In this document: piece by piece, positions 1 to 5,059 of the stretch
Numbering within the stretch: position 1 is the first letter of the stretch
Layout of the letters: each line of letters opens with the position of its first letter
Position numbers and translations under genes: made by a program
Assembly (NCBI GenBank): GCA_937923265.1
Contig: CALAJY010000021.1
Span: forward strand, 1-5,059
DNA length: 5,059 nt
Source: an uncultured Tissierellia bacterium
Lineage (GTDB): Bacteria; Bacillota; Clostridia; Tissierellales; Peptoniphilaceae
Reading direction: 5' to 3'
Notes under the pieces: model-generated
What the model saw: only the letters and a program-made list of their open reading frames with translations
What the model was told of the DNA's origin: nothing
Databases searched by the model: none

Positions 1-11
1 GGCTTTGCCAT
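1..11 (-). CDS. Possible start of another minus-strand gene, cut by the window edge
   Basis: Reading leftwards, ATG at 9-11 is followed by GCA AAG (MAK...) and preceded by AGGG at 18-21 with a 6-nt gap, a usable ribosome site. Only three full codons are inside the window, so the product is unknown and the start itself is uncertain. Confidence 0.25.
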
Positions 12-240
12 CCTTTTCCCTGTGGTTTATATAGAAGGAAAATCAATAATAATTTATAATTTAGTATATAGAACTAATTTATTCTTATTTAAGATTTGCC
101 TCCTTGGTTCAATCACAATTATTATGGGTTCATTATTGCATAGGAAAAATAAGCAGGTCAAACTATTTAGGCTCAATTAACCCACTAATCATCCCGATTT
201 TTAAATTTTTTTTACATTTTCTTCACAATCAGAAACAAAG

Positions 241-258
241 TTTCACACTACAGTGAAA
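241..258. repeat. Inverted repeat TTTCAC-N6-GTGAAA
   Basis: Perfect 6-bp arms with a 6-bp centre, 18 bp in all, lying 4 bp upstream of a TTGAAA box on the + strand. It looks like a transcription factor site, but no gene it could serve is visible within the window. Confidence 0.4.
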
Positions 259-262
259 TGTA

Positions 263-292
263 TTGAAATAGTCATGCAATTATATATATAAT
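263..292 (+). promoter_or_regulatory. Possible + strand promoter
   Basis: TTGAAA (263-268) and TATAAT (287-292) are spaced by 18 bp, and another TATAAT lies at 314-319. No coding sequence follows on this strand before the convergent mur terminator. It is therefore either a promoter for a small untranslated RNA or chance in AT-rich DNA. Confidence 0.25.
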
Positions 293-319
293 TTATATTA
301 TACAATCTTCCTGTATAAT

Positions 320-353
320 GGTGTTCTCGTCCAAAGAGATACGAACCAACACC
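320..353. repeat. Nested stem-loop downstream of a TATAAT box
   Basis: GGTGTT (320-325) pairs with AACACC (348-353), and inside it TCGT (327-330) pairs with ACGA (341-344), leaving a 10-nt loop. It starts one base after TATAAT 314-319. The pairing is real in sequence but modest in strength; no known RNA family is recognised. Confidence 0.3.
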
Positions 354-398
354 GATAACAGAAAAATGATTCGACATGTTTTCGCACGAGGACCTCAC

Positions 399-427
399 AA
401 AAAAAAAGCAGCGGCTCTCGCCGCTGC
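399..427 (-). terminator. Intrinsic terminator closing the mur operon
   Basis: Read on the minus strand, GCAGCGG and CCGCTGC form a perfect 7-bp G+C-rich stem (421-427 with 408-414) around a 6-nt loop (CGAGAG). It is followed directly by nine T residues (399-407). It begins 17 nt after the -1-frame stop of mupG (444), a normal distance. This also supports 444, rather than 518, as the ancestral end of the gene. Confidence 0.9.
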
Positions 428-443
428 CTGCCCCATTTTCCTT

Positions 444-1528
444 CTATTTTTCCCGATAGAGCCGGAAAGATTGTCCTGGTTGTATCCAATTGACCATGGA
501 TGAATATTCTAACGTTCCTATTTTATAATAGAATCCCGGATTTTCTTGATGCTTTCCGGCGATAAAAAGTTCCCCCGAGTAATGTCCACTGCGGGGACCC
601 GCGAGCAGAACGTCTCCAACTTCAATTTTTGTGGGCAAAAACTCTTGATCCGTTCCCACGTCCAGTCTTCCGCGACTTTGTGAGCAGCGTATCCAATCCT
701 CTGCCCCATCCAGCCTTCTCTGGAAGGATTCCTCGTTGAGGAAGGAAAGCCAAGAAGAGGCAAACCCGGGGACGGTATCCAGGGAAGGTGAGGGAAATCA
801 TCCAGAAGCAGGGAAAGTACCCGGCACTCTTCTTCATTAATAAAGCAATTTCCAACGATCGCCTGGTCCAAAAAGGGATCCGAAAATAAAGCGGCGAGTT
901 GTCCGGACAGGGACCAATCCCGACTTTCCTCTAGCGTTACCACCCCCTCCGCTTCCGGCCAAACGCAAAAGAGATGGGAATCAGCCGGACCCAAAAAGGC
1001 GGCGGTCGCAATTCCATAGGATTTATACAGCCGGTTTCGCTCTTTGAACTGCTCATAGGATAAGCCGGTATTGCGAAGCGGATAAAAATTATGGCAGCCG
1101 ACAAAGGCGTGGAGGTTGCCTCCTAATTCCCACAAGTGGGGCAAGGCAAACTTTGAGCCACTCATGTTGAGTTCAAAGAGAAGCCCTTCCCGGTGGTTGC
1201 TCCATTCCGCAATTTGTTCTGCGGAATATCCGTAATCAAAGCGGATCCGATCGATGCCCAGTTCCCGTATCTCCCGCAGTTCCATCGCATGTCCAAAGGC
1301 CTCTTCCATTAAAAAATGATTCACATCACAGGAAACCGTGTATCCCAGAGAATGGGCATAAGCGAGGAGGCGGGCAAATTTTTCTTTTCCCCCGGGCTGC
1401 TGTATCCCGGATGCCCGAAGACAGGTAAATAGGTGCTGAAAGCCCCATCTCTTTCCCGTCTGTAGATACTCTCTGATCTGCTCTTCCCCCGACAGCGAAG
1501 GATAGATTGATAAACCAAGGTTCCGCAT
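444..1528 (-). CDS. mupG: 6-phospho-N-acetylmuramidase MupG (DUF871), with internal -1 frameshift
   Basis: Cytoplasmic glycosidase that in S. aureus cleaves MurNAc-6P-GlcNAc to MurNAc-6P and GlcNAc. From ATG 1528 (AGGAGG at 1533-1538, 4 nt away) the frame encodes a TIM-barrel-like DUF871 domain: GLSIYPS at 5-11, GFQHLFTCL at 29-37, DVNHF at 68-72, RIRFDYG at 94-100, HNFYPLRNTGL at 146-156 and EGVVTLEESRD at 194-204. This frame continues to a stop at 518 (336 residues), but its last 75 or so residues do not look like the family. The expected C-terminus is in the -1 frame: RRLDGAEDWIR then SQSR, and a cyclophilin-like domain with VGDVLLAGPRSGHYSGEL, ending at TAG 444-446. The -1 frame is open only below 798, so the shift lies between about 797 and 725, perhaps at the G4/C3 run 765-771. 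The joined product would be about 361 residues, normal for the family. It may be a sequencing error, a recent mutation or, less likely, frameshifting. Confidence 0.85.
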
Positions 1529-1540
1529 AATCCCTCCTAA

Positions 1541-1570
1541 TAAAGAAGAGCCGCAGAGCGGCTCTTTCTT
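1541..1570 (-). terminator. Hairpin in the murP-mupG spacer (attenuator or processing site)
   Basis: AGAGCCG (1547-1553) pairs perfectly with CGGCTCT (1559-1565) around a 5-nt loop, with one more A-T pair at 1546/1566. On the minus strand it is followed by CTTTATT, a broken rather than solid U-tract, and then by the mupG ribosome site. The hairpin fills most of the 52-bp gap after the murP stop. It could be a leaky terminator lowering mupG expression, or a stabiliser of the upstream mRNA 3' end. The stem is certain; the function is inferred. Confidence 0.55.
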
Positions 1571-1580
1571 ATCATTGATT

Positions 1581-3011
1581 CTATACCGCCATTACATCTT
1601 CATCCCGAATAACAAGGCGAGTGATGAGATACCCCGCAATATAAGCAATGACTAAACCAACAAAGTACCAAAGCATTCCCATGCCCTGCATTAAAGGAAT
1701 GGCGACAAGGCCACTGGGCCCCCAGGCATTTCCCATTACCTGCATCAGCATGACAAAGGCTCCTCCGAAACCGGCTCCCAGCCCCGCAGTGATAAAGGGC
1801 TTTAGCATGGGAAGTGTGACCCCATAAATCAAGGGTTCGCCAACCCCCAGGAATCCGGCGGGAAGTGCACCGGTAATGACCTTCTCCAGGCGCATGTGAT
1901 GGTTCTTACGGGCAATCTGAAGAATGGCTAAAGCGGCTCCCACCTGGCCCGCACCGGCCATCGCCAGAACTGGGAATAGGGATACCCCGCCCATTTGCTC
2001 AAGCTGGACCGCATAAATAGGAATCAAGCCATGATGCAGGCCCAAAAGTACCATGGGCAGGAAAACCGCCGCCAGTACATAGCCACTGATGACTCGGATG
2101 ACCGGATTTGTGGAATTGATGATCACCGAAAGGGCCGATACCAATCCGTCAGAGATGAAACCCGTGATCGGCATGATCACGAACACGAAAAGCAGGCCAA
2201 CCACCAGGAGTGACACAAAGGGAGTCACAATGAGGTCCAATAGATCGGGTACCTTTCTTCGAACGGCCTTTTCCACCTTGGACAGAATCCAAACTCCGAA
2301 GATGACTCCGATGATTCCTCCCTTTCCCGTCGTTAGAATGGACTCCAGGGGAACGGCTTCATTATAGAGATTCAAAAGTTTTGAGATCTCCACAATATTC
2401 GCCCCGATGCTGATACCTCCGATCATTCCTCCTAAAGCGGGGGTTGCTCCGAATACCTGCGCGGAACGAATGCCTGTGTAGATGGCAAAGTAGCCAAGAA
2501 ATGCGGTACCAATTAGCTTCAAAAAAAGGGAAACGATGGTTAGTGATTTTGGAAGAGTCCCATTCCCGATTAATGTGTCCGCTAAACTTCCGAATCCATT
2601 AAAGAGTCCTGCCGCAATGATGGCCGGTAAAAGGGGGATAAAGATTTCGGAGATTGTTTTTAGTCCCCGACGAAGAGCCCCCTGCTTCTGCTGGCCTTTT
2701 ACGGCCTTTTTATTTGCCTGCCAGTCGTTCAACGAGTCCTCCTGCAGGGCCTCATCTTTTGGAATCTCATAAGTACCATTAAAAATGTCGGCCACTTTTT
2801 TTGCCTTGCCGGGACCCAGCACAATCTGGAACTGGCTCCCGTCTTTAACGAGTCCCAAGACCCCATCCACCTTCCGGATCGTTTCCTCTTCCACCTGAAG
2901 AGGATTTTTCACCTCAGCACGAATTCTGGTGGTACAGTTCGTCGCTTTGATGAGATTCGTCTTGCCGCCCAAGGCTTGCAAGAGCTGCTGAGAAAAAATT
3001 GTGTTATCCAT
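1581..3011 (-). CDS. murP: PTS EIIBC permease for MurNAc / MurNAc-GlcNAc, MurP type
   Basis: Membrane component of the phosphotransferase system, which imports the amino sugar and phosphorylates it at C6. It has 476 residues from ATG 3011. That start is preferred over an in-frame TTG at 3035 because AAGGAGG (3018-3024) sits 6 nt upstream. The EIIB domain covers about 1-80, with phospho-accepting Cys26 in TNCTTRIR. A charged linker (about 85-115) precedes the EIIC domain (about 120-465), which has many hydrophobic helices, LGLHHGLIPIY at 323-333 and the substrate motif GVGEPLIYG at 389-397. There is no EIIA domain, as in MurP proteins, so phosphate must come from a general EIIA (Glc/Crr type) elsewhere. 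ATGGATAA overlaps the murQ stop. Sugar specificity is inferred from murQ and mupG; by sequence alone it could be mistaken for a sucrose or trehalose EIIBC. Confidence 0.9.
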   Translation of the reverse strand: MDNTIFSQQLLQALGGKTNLIKATNCTTRIRAEVKNPLQVEEETIRKVDGVLGLVKDGSQFQIVLGPGKAKKVADIFNGTYEIPKDEALQEDSLNDWQANKKAVKGQQKQGALRRGLKTISEIFIPLLPAIIAAGLFNGFGSLADTLIGNGTLPKSLTIVSLFLKLIGTAFLGYFAIYTGIRSAQVFGATPALGGMIGGISIGANIVEISKLLNLYNEAVPLESILTTGKGGIIGVIFGVWILSKVEKAVRRKVPDLLDLIVTPFVSLLVVGLLFVFVIMPITGFISDGLVSALSVIINSTNPVIRVISGYVLAAVFLPMVLLGLHHGLIPIYAVQLEQMGGVSLFPVLAMAGAGQVGAALAILQIARKNHHMRLEKVITGALPAGFLGVGEPLIYGVTLPMLKPFITAGLGAGFGGAFVMLMQVMGNAWGPSGLVAIPLMQGMGMLWYFVGLVIAYIAGYLITRLVIRDEDVMAV

Positions 3012-3909
3012 CTGCTTCCTCCTTAATCCAATCAATTCTTCCCTTGGCTTGTGCTAATGAATGACGTGCCTCCTCCACGGACACTCCGAGTAATACCATG
3101 ATGATCGCGATTTTCACATTACCGCCGGCATCCCGGAGCTTGTTCTCTGCGACCTCCCGCTCACAGGAGGTTACCGACTGGATAATGGAAATCCCACGTT
3201 CCTGGAGCTTTTGATTGCTGAGCTTTAAATCCACCATATAATTCCGATAAATCTTTCCCATCTCTTTCATGGAAATCGTGGAAATCATGTTGAGAATCAG
3301 CTTGGTAACCGTCCCGGCTTTAAGGCGGGTCGACCCGGTTAAAACCTCCGGACCCGGAATTGCCTCAATGGTTAAGGGGCATATTTCGGCAATGGGACTG
3401 TGCAGCGTGCAAACCAAGGCTCCACACTTCGCTCCCAGTTCGTTCGCATACTCCAGTCCTCCGAGCACATAGGGCGTTCTTCCACTGGCAGCGATGCCCA
3501 GAAGAAAGTCACTGTCGCAGAAAGAGATGGCCTTCAGGTCTTCTCTCCCCTCTTCCGGGTGATCCTCTGCTCCCTCGCGGGCCTTCACAAAGGCATCCTT
3601 TCCCCCGGCAATCAGACCATGTACCATTTGATAGTCCACCCCAAAGGTGGGGGGGCATTCCACCGCATCCAACAGGCCCAAGCGACCACTGGTTCCGGCC
3701 CCCATATAGATGAGTCTTCCTCCCCTTTGAAGAGCCGCGGAAGTATGACGGATGACCTCTTCGATTTGGTCAAAAGCCGCCGGAATACAGGAAACCGCAT
3801 GGGCATCCTCTTCATTCATCAATGTCATAGCTTGACGAATGGACAGCGAAGAAAATTGTCGGGAAGCCGGATTCTCACGCTCGGTTTGAATTTTCGTAAG
3901 ATCGATCAA
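3004..3909 (-). CDS. murQ: N-acetylmuramic acid 6-phosphate etherase MurQ
   Basis: Cytoplasmic lyase-type etherase that converts MurNAc-6P and water into GlcNAc-6P and D-lactate, the committed step of MurNAc use. At 301 residues it is full length for the family. The SIS-fold signature GAGTSGRLGLLDAVECPP lies at 70-87 and carries Glu84, equivalent to catalytic Glu83 of E. coli MurQ. Glu115 in REGAED matches Glu114. The conserved block GPEVLTGSTRLKAGTVTKL is at 186-204, and a helical C-terminal segment with NVKIAIIM follows at 264-271. The start is TTG at 3909, chosen because AAAGGAG at 3915-3921 is 5 nt upstream and the protein begins with the family-typical MIDLTKIQTERENP; no nearby ATG exists. 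Its last codons overlap the murP start by 8 bp, indicating coupled translation. No defects are visible. Confidence 0.97.
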   Translation of the reverse strand: MIDLTKIQTERENPASRQFSSLSIRQAMTLMNEEDAHAVSCIPAAFDQIEEVIRHTSAALQRGGRLIYMGAGTSGRLGLLDAVECPPTFGVDYQMVHGLIAGGKDAFVKAREGAEDHPEEGREDLKAISFCDSDFLLGIAASGRTPYVLGGLEYANELGAKCGALVCTLHSPIAEICPLTIEAIPGPEVLTGSTRLKAGTVTKLILNMISTISMKEMGKIYRNYMVDLKLSNQKLQERGISIIQSVTSCEREVAENKLRDAGGNVKIAIIMVLLGVSVEEARHSLAQAKGRIDWIKEEADG

Positions 3910-3968
3910 GATAGCTCCTTTCCCAAAAGCGGTCGTGATTCCGCCATATGAAAACCTTTCCCGCCTTT

Positions 3969-3997
3969 ATGATAGCGAAAGATTCCTTAATTTACAA
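3969..3997 (-). promoter_or_regulatory. Predicted sigma-A promoter for murQ-murP-mupG
   Basis: On the minus strand a TTGTAA -35 (3992-3997) and a TATCAT -10 (3969-3974) are separated by 17 bp. This places the transcription start near 3962 and gives a leader of about 53 nt before the TTG start of murQ. Both boxes are imperfect, but spacing and position fit, and the surrounding region is AT-rich. It would let murQ-murP-mupG be transcribed independently of murR. Confidence 0.5.
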
Positions 3998-4006
3998 TAA
4001 GTAAAT
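3990..4006. promoter_or_regulatory. AT-rich palindrome over the murQ -35 box
   Basis: ATTTAC and GTAAAT are perfect 6-bp arms around a 5-bp spacer and contain the predicted -35 element. A protein bound here would block RNA polymerase, so it is a second possible operator. Its arms differ from the TGGAAT repeat nearby, so either they bind different proteins or one is chance in AT-rich DNA. Confidence 0.35.
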
Positions 4007-4013
4007 AATTTTT

Positions 4014-4028
4014 TGGAATAAAATTCCA
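4014..4028. promoter_or_regulatory. Candidate MurR operator, TGGAAT-N3-ATTCCA
   Basis: A perfect 15-bp inverted repeat with 6-bp arms and an AAA/TTT centre. It lies 16 bp upstream of the predicted murQ -35 and downstream (on the minus strand) of the regulator gene. RpiR-family proteins bind short AT-centred palindromes of this size, so MurR is the natural candidate ligand. The palindrome is seen directly; the assignment to MurR is inference. Confidence 0.5.
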
Positions 4029-4039
4029 TGAAAAGAAAT

Positions 4040-4097
4040 AAAAAAAAGCGCTTAAAACGCCTCCTCTAGCTGCTTGTATCAGCAAAAGAAGGCGTTT
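4040..4097 (-). terminator. Terminator-like structure after murR
   Basis: Downstream of the murR stop, AAACGCCT (4055-4062) and AGGCGTTT (4090-4097) form an 8-bp stem. They enclose an inner GCTG/CAGC stem (4069-4072 with 4080-4083). Eight T residues on the minus strand (4040-4047) follow, but 7 nt beyond the stem, so this is not a textbook terminator. A shorter hairpin, AGGCG/CGCTT, directly abuts the T-tract and is an alternative. It probably ends or weakens transcription from murR into murQ. Confidence 0.5.
4043..4056 (-). promoter_or_regulatory. Weak cre-like element
   Basis: The self-complementary core AAGCGCTT (4046-4053) matches the centre of the Gram-positive cre consensus TGWAARCGYTWNCW. 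On the minus strand 12 of 14 positions agree. It would permit CcpA catabolite control of murQ-murP-mupG. However, it lies over 80 bp upstream of the predicted start and overlaps the terminator-like region, so it may be chance. Confidence 0.3.
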
Positions 4098-4108
4098 CGT
4101 TCGATGCG

Positions 4109-4978
4109 TTAAAAATCATCATATTCTTTTCCATAAGGATTTTCATTGACCAATTTATTGCTGCTGAAAATCTTCTCCAATCCCTTCTTCCTCGTGCGAT
4201 ACAGGAAGAGGGAATAAATCACATCCACAAGGGTTAGCTGGGCAATGCGGCTGATTCCTGCGCCGATTCGAATTGAATTTTCGCTGGCAGGCACGTAAAG
4301 GGAGAAATCACTCATGCTCACCAGCTTGTTGTTCCCATACTTGGTCACCGAGCATATTTTCGCTTCCTGATTATGAAGAGCCTGGGCCATGTGCAGAATC
4401 TCACTGGTCACCCCCGAATAGGAGAAGACAATGGCCAGTTCGCCGGGATCGACATTGGCCGCATGAACCAGGGCCAGGTGGGAATCCTCATATAGAACGG
4501 AAGGCTTGTTGATCCGCTCCAATTTCATCTGCAGATCCTTTGCCACCAGATAGGAGGCTCCAATTCCAAAGAGATGAATCGTGTGGCTCTGAAGCATTTC
4601 TTCGATCAGATTTTCCAAGATCGTTCGATCCAACAGCTCAAAGGTGTTTTTAATTCCGGAGAGATTCCGCATAAAAATCTTTGAGATTTCATCTTCAAAG
4701 TTATGCGCCCCCTCCTGAAGCTTTTCCGGCACCCAGCTATCCTGATCATTGAGGTCATTAAGAATGGCGATCTTGAGCTCTTTAAATCCATGAAAGCCAT
4801 TTTTTTGACAGATTCGAACGATTGTAGAAGCCGAGCAAAAACTTCGCTTTGCCAAGGTATGGATGTCCATGGTCACAGCTTCGCGAAGGTGCTCCAAGAT
4901 GAAGCGAAGGGCCGCCTTCTCCCCTTCGGTGGCTCTTTGGCTCTCATAGCATTCCAATCGATAAATTGCTTTTTTCAC
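4109..4978 (-). CDS. murR: RpiR-family transcriptional regulator, MurR-like
   Basis: Predicted DNA-binding regulator of the MurNAc operon, 289 residues, the usual RpiR/MurR length. The N-terminal HTH_6 domain covers about residues 1-77, with the helix-turn-helix near 37-72 (TLAKRSFCSASTIVRICQKN). A C-terminal SIS sugar-phosphate domain spans about 129-260, with FGIGAS at 137-142 and the SYSGVTSE phosphate-binding loop at 186-193. The start is GTG at 4978: an in-frame TAG sits two codons upstream (4982-4984), GGAG at 4985-4988 is 6 nt away, and the next Met would cut into the HTH. It is co-oriented with, and 199 bp upstream of, murQ. In E. coli, MurR represses murQP and responds to MurNAc-6P; in S. 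aureus a murR closes the same cluster. The family call is firm. The ligand and the sign of regulation are inferred from neighbours. Confidence 0.9.
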   Translation of the reverse strand: MKKAIYRLECYESQRATEGEKAALRFILEHLREAVTMDIHTLAKRSFCSASTIVRICQKNGFHGFKELKIAILNDLNDQDSWVPEKLQEGAHNFEDEISKIFMRNLSGIKNTFELLDRTILENLIEEMLQSHTIHLFGIGASYLVAKDLQMKLERINKPSVLYEDSHLALVHAANVDPGELAIVFSYSGVTSEILHMAQALHNQEAKICSVTKYGNNKLVSMSDFSLYVPASENSIRIGAGISRIAQLTLVDVIYSLFLYRTRKKGLEKIFSSNKLVNENPYGKEYDDF

Positions 4979-4981
4979 GCT

Positions 4982-5059
4982 CTACTCCGCTCTACCGGAA
5001 TCCCCGGCCCACACCCTCTTGGGAAAATCCTTACATCCAGTCAAATTCAAACCCTTCCA
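4982..5059 (-). other. Short leader before murR; possible 3' end of an upstream gene
   Basis: This stretch is clearly richer in G+C than the other spacers and is open for 25 codons in the murR frame, ending at TAG 4982-4984 (starts WKGLNL, ends DSGRAE). A second frame gives EGFEFDWM and stops at TAA 5031-5033. Either could be the tail of a gene read in the same direction, making murR part of a longer transcript. A TTGACT at 5039-5044 (minus) has no good -10 partner. The window edge prevents a decision. Confidence 0.3.

Larger units (their letters stand above)
12..398. other. AT-rich intergenic region without a convincing gene
   Basis: The stretch is very AT-rich, with a run of alternating T and A around 280-300. 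No reading frame shows coding character. A + strand frame starting at 318 runs through the operon terminator and is a shadow. The region contains a palindrome at 241-258, possible promoter boxes at 263-292, a nested stem-loop at 320-353 and an orphan AAGGAGG (99-105, minus) with no start codon at a proper distance. It probably carries the control region of the next gene to the left. Confidence 0.6.

Noticed and set aside
99..105. AAGGAGG on the minus strand as the ribosome site of a small gene
   Set aside because: No ATG, GTG or TTG follows within 4-14 nt, and the downstream DNA is stop-rich.
125..184. TGGGTT (125-130) and AACCCA (179-184) as an inverted repeat
   Set aside because: The arms are only 6 bp and 48 bp apart in AT-rich DNA, easily expected by chance.
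318..503. Open frame of 61 codons on the + strand
   Set aside because: It runs through the A-tract and stem of the operon terminator and into the mupG 3' end, has no ribosome site, and its lysine run is just the A-tract.
622..855. Third-frame open stretch inside mupG
   Set aside because: It matches no MupG motif; the conserved R-x-L-D, IR and cyclophilin-like features are in the frame ending at 444, not here.
3012..3035. Upstream TTG start at 3035 for the EIIBC gene
   Set aside because: ATG 3011 has an AAGGAGG site 6 nt away and begins the usual EIIB N-terminus; the longer start would add an unnatural basic octapeptide.
3360..3951. Long open frames on the + strand opposite murQ (up to 183 codons)
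   Set aside because: They are antisense shadows of a well-conserved etherase gene, with no ribosome site and low-complexity, Pro/Arg/His-rich translations.
5039..5044. TTGACT (minus strand) as a -35 box for murR
   Set aside because: No acceptable -10 hexamer lies 16-18 bp downstream; that part is G+C-rich.
1..5059. CRISPR array, insertion sequence, tRNA or rRNA genes
   Set aside because: No spaced direct repeats, transposase motifs, terminal inverted repeats or cloverleaf/rRNA signatures were seen on either strand.

Overview
The window holds one compact catabolic operon, entirely on the minus strand, for recovering muropeptide sugars (MurNAc-GlcNAc and MurNAc) from peptidoglycan. In transcription order, right to left, it reads: an RpiR-family regulator (murR-like, 4109-4978), the MurNAc-6-phosphate etherase murQ (3004-3909), a PTS EIIBC permease of the MurP type (1581-3011), and a DUF871 6-phospho-N-acetylmuramidase of the MupG type (444-1528). 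The gene content matches the mupG-murQ-murP-murR cluster of Staphylococcus aureus, with the regulator first instead of last. Strong AGGAGG ribosome sites, TTG and GTG starts, AT-rich spacers and gene families suggest a member of the Firmicutes (Bacillota). Nothing here supports a narrower assignment.

Layout. At 4979-5059 there is a short G+C-richer leader, possibly the tail of an upstream gene. After murR, the 199-bp gap 3910-4108 carries a terminator-like hairpin, a weak cre-like element, a perfect inverted repeat (TGGAAT-N3-ATTCCA), a second AT palindrome and a sigma-A-like promoter, so murQ-murP-mupG is probably a separately controlled transcript. murQ and murP overlap by 8 bp. murP and mupG are separated by 52 bp containing a hairpin. 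A strong intrinsic terminator at 399-427 closes the operon. Positions 1-398 are AT-rich and hold no convincing gene, only possible promoters, two inverted repeats and, at the very edge, a possible start codon of another minus-strand gene.

How the genes work together (known from the families): the permease imports and 6-phosphorylates the amino sugar, using a general EIIA encoded elsewhere. MupG splits MurNAc-6P-GlcNAc into MurNAc-6P and GlcNAc, and MurQ removes the lactyl ether to give GlcNAc-6P and D-lactate. The RpiR protein, through its SIS sugar-phosphate domain, probably senses an intermediate such as MurNAc-6P and controls the operon.

The main surprise is that mupG is not intact in one frame. 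The family-typical C-terminal part (R-x-L-D/IR/SR motif and cyclophilin-like domain) lies in the -1 frame from about 797 down to 444. The uninterrupted frame runs on to an unnatural end at 518. This is either a one-base deletion, a sequencing error, or, less likely, a -1 frameshift. The window looks like a known pathway; I see no evidence for a wholly new system.
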